From assembly GCA_963808965.1 (NCBI GenBank), contig CAWEHU010000011.1, positions 62,001 through 126,000 of the forward strand: a DNA stretch of 64,000 nucleotides. The letters run 5' to 3'. A program made the translations under genes and the position numbers. Below are positions 62,630 to 64,000 of this stretch, piece by piece (the stretch's first letter is position 1; the number at the start of each line of letters is the position of its first letter). Under the pieces are notes generated by a model, which worked only from the letters and a program-made list of their open reading frames with translations, was not told the DNA's origin and searched no databases. This DNA comes from CAWEHU01 sp963808965. GTDB lineage: Bacteria; Pseudomonadota; Alphaproteobacteria; Acetobacterales; Acetobacteraceae.

Positions 62630-63339
62630 GCGCCGAGCTGGGTCGCGAGGTCCTCGATGTCGGTCGCTACCACATCCCACTCGCCCTCCGCATCGAAGTC
62701 GCGTTTCTGGTGCGGTCCGTATTCGGTCGGCCGTGCGAAGAATCCGGTGCGGAGCCCCAATCGCTTCGCCGCCGCCAGATCCGAGTTGTGCGCGGCGACC
62801 ATCATCACGCGGTCGGGCGGCAGATCGAGGATACGGCAGACCCCGAGATAGGTTTCGGGATCGGGCTTGTAGTGCCCGAACAGGTCGGAGCCGAAGATCA
62901 TGTCCCACGGTATCCCGGCGTGCTTCGCGATGTTCAGCAGAAGCGACACATTGCCGTTCGAGAGCGGGCCGATGATGTAGCGGCGCTTCAATCGGGTCAG
63001 GCCGGGAAGCGAGTCGGGCCATGGTTGCAACCGGTGCCAACCGCGATTGATGTGCTGCTTGTCGGCCTCGCTCAGCCCTTCCACCCCGAAATCGGCGACA
63101 AGCCGCTCCAGCGTGGCGCGATGCAGATCATCCAGTCTTGTCCAGGGCAGCTCGCCCCGGCGCACCCGATCCATCGAGGGCGCATAGGCGGCACGCCACG
63201 CATCCACGAGCCCCGTCCAATCCGCCGCGATTTCGCGCTCCCGGCCGAAAGCGGTCAGTTCCGCGATGAGACTGCCGCGCCAATCGACCACGGTGCCGAA
63301 GGTGTCGAACACGAGCGCGGAAAGAGCCGTGCTGTCCAT
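62626..63339 (-). CDS. Haloacid dehalogenase type II (HAD superfamily)
   Basis: A 237-residue HAD hydrolase of the L-2-haloacid dehalogenase type. Motif I is ALVFDTFGTVVDWRGSL with the nucleophile Asp (the DTFGT form marks type II dehalogenases rather than phosphatases). Motif II is GPLSNGNVSLL, motif III is HYKPDPETYLG, and motif IV is MVAAHNSDLAAAKRLGLR. It would release halide from 2-haloacids, though many homologues have other small substrates. The ATG at 63339 follows GAGAG; a TTG at 63357 is also in frame. It lies 14 bases after the AsmA-like gene on the same strand. Confidence 0.88.
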   Translation of the reverse strand: MDSTALSALVFDTFGTVVDWRGSLIAELTAFGREREIAADWTGLVDAWRAAYAPSMDRVRRGELPWTRLDDLHRATLERLVADFGVEGLSEADKQHINRGWHRLQPWPDSLPGLTRLKRRYIIGPLSNGNVSLLLNIAKHAGIPWDMIFGSDLFGHYKPDPETYLGVCRILDLPPDRVMMVAAHNSDLAAAKRLGLRTGFFARPTEYGPHQKRDFDAEGEWDVVATDIEDLATQLGA

Positions 63340-63353
63340 GTGGGCTTCTCTCG

Positions 63354-64000
63354 TCAAAATATGCCGAATACGCCGCGCAGAAATCCCGGCGTCAGCGCCG
63401 AAAGCGGGTTCACGGATACTTGCGGGTCGGCGAGCGGCCCGCGGATCGTGTAGCTCGCCGCGAACAAGCCGCCGCCCTTCTCTGGACTGAACAGGCGGCC
63501 AACCAGCGGCACGTTGCCAAGCAGCGAGTTGAAGAAATACGCCGGCACGATGGTGCCTTCCATATCCGCCCGGTCCGACGCGAGATTGACGCGACCCTTT
63601 GCGGTGAGGCCCAGCGAGGGACTGAACGCGCGCGCATCAGCGAGATCAAGTGTGTCTCCCGCGAGGGTGAACGGGGCGACGAGGCGGGTGAAGCCGAGGC
63701 CCGGTCCCTGGGTCATCTCCACAAGCCCATACAAGGTCATCGCCTGCAACAGCCGTGCAAGCGCGGGCGCGTTGCGGACGCGGAAGTCGCGGATTTCGGC
63801 CGAACCCGACAACGGGTGATCCGCCCGGCTGTCGTCGTAGCTGCCCGAAACGGTGAGGACACCTCCTTGCATCGTGTCCATGAGATCGAGCACACGGAGC
63901 AGCCCGCCCGCGTCATTGGCGCTCGCGGTCAGCTTGCGGCCGCCCCGGTCCGGGAGGATGTCGAGGCGAAACCCCGCGTTCGGCGCCGTGCGCGCCTCGA
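63354..64000 (-). CDS. AsmA-like / YhdP-type envelope protein, C-terminal part
   Basis: The last 215 or so residues of a larger protein whose start lies beyond the window edge. The sequence has the repeated beta-groove pattern of AsmA-like (DUF3971/YhdP) proteins, which span the periplasm and are thought to carry phospholipids to the outer membrane. Visible features are RLDILPDRGGRKLTASANDA, VLDLMDTMQGGVLTVSGSYD and the end AYFFNSLLGNVPLVGRLFSP followed by TIRGPLADPQVSVNPLSALT and a GVFGIF terminus. The YhdP-type tail with NPLSALTPGFLRG supports the call. The gene is followed closely by the haloacid dehalogenase. Confidence 0.8.
   Translation of the reverse strand, partial: EARTAPNAGFRLDILPDRGGRKLTASANDAGGLLRVLDLMDTMQGGVLTVSGSYDDSRADHPLSGSAEIRDFRVRNAPALARLLQAMTLYGLVEMTQGPGLGFTRLVAPFTLAGDTLDLADARAFSPSLGLTAKGRVNLASDRADMEGTIVPAYFFNSLLGNVPLVGRLFSPEKGGGLFAASYTIRGPLADPQVSVNPLSALTPGFLRGVFGIF

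Noticed and set aside
1..64000. CRISPR arrays, rRNA genes, insertion sequences, prophage genes or riboswitches.
   Set aside because: No regularly spaced repeats, no rRNA sequence, no transposase or phage motifs, and no thiamine-type or other riboswitch pattern were recognised by eye. Short or diverged examples could be missed.

Overview
The window is high-GC DNA from a free-living alphaproteobacterium. The best guess is Rhodospirillales (Acetobacteraceae-like). This rests on gene content: a full GatCAB amidotransferase, a DUF4167 protein, an EipB/DUF1849 protein, a DUF4743-Nudix protein, aspS close to rnd, and a complete bacteriohopanetetrol cyclitol-ether operon. The order-level placement is inference. 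No phage, insertion sequence, CRISPR array or plasmid gene was recognised, so most of the window looks like core chromosome with two degraded, lower-GC tracts.

Layout. 0-12.9 kb: end of thiD, an SDR dehydrogenase, an RraA-like protein, an MHS-type transporter, mutS overlapping glnD, a VanA/VanB-like Rieske oxygenase pair and a DUF72 protein. 12.9-17.5 kb: ruvX divergent from gatC-gatA-gatB, then a glutathione S-transferase and tRNA-Ser(GCT). 17.6-22.7 kb: a PRC-barrel protein, a divergent sugar-acid-type dehydrogenase/transporter pair, a poor tract, a cupin gene, a cupin remnant and tRNA-Ala(CGC). 22.8-31.6 kb: HugZ-like protein, pckA, prmC, a DUF4167 protein, a Nudix protein divergent from an ATM1-type ABC exporter, rpmB and small secreted proteins. 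31.6-34.2 kb: an AEC transporter and a PEP-CTERM GDSL hydrolase. 34.2-42.5 kb, all minus strand: xseB-ispA-dxs-hpnM-hpnI-hpnJ-hpnK-ureohydrolase. 42.6-51.9 kb: histone-deacetylase-like protein, tusA, a ROK kinase, dinB, an alpha/beta hydrolase, stress proteins, a 3-hydroxybutyrate oligomer hydrolase, an EipB-like protein and a CHAP-like protein. 51.9-57.9 kb: aspS, a mazEF-type pair, a sorbosone-dehydrogenase-like lipoprotein, tRNA-Gln(TTG) and rnd. 57.9-64 kb: a degraded tract, a WVPGHW protein, kup, a haloacid dehalogenase and the end of an AsmA-like gene.

The most coherent system is the 8 kb operon. Dxs feeds the MEP pathway and IspA makes farnesyl diphosphate. HpnM is a periplasmic hopanoid-transport component. 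HpnI, HpnK and HpnJ add the sugar to bacteriohopanetetrol, deacetylate it and contract it to the cyclitol ether. An arginase-family ureohydrolase follows hpnK with overlapping stop and start, and could act on a guanidino form of the lipid; that is a hypothesis.

A second clear pattern is single-base reading-frame breaks in about a dozen otherwise intact genes, including essential ones (dxs, ruvX) and glnD, dinB, hpnJ and the ureohydrolase. They read as assembly indel errors rather than gene decay. Such genes are listed once over their full span as CDS, with the break positions in the evidence.
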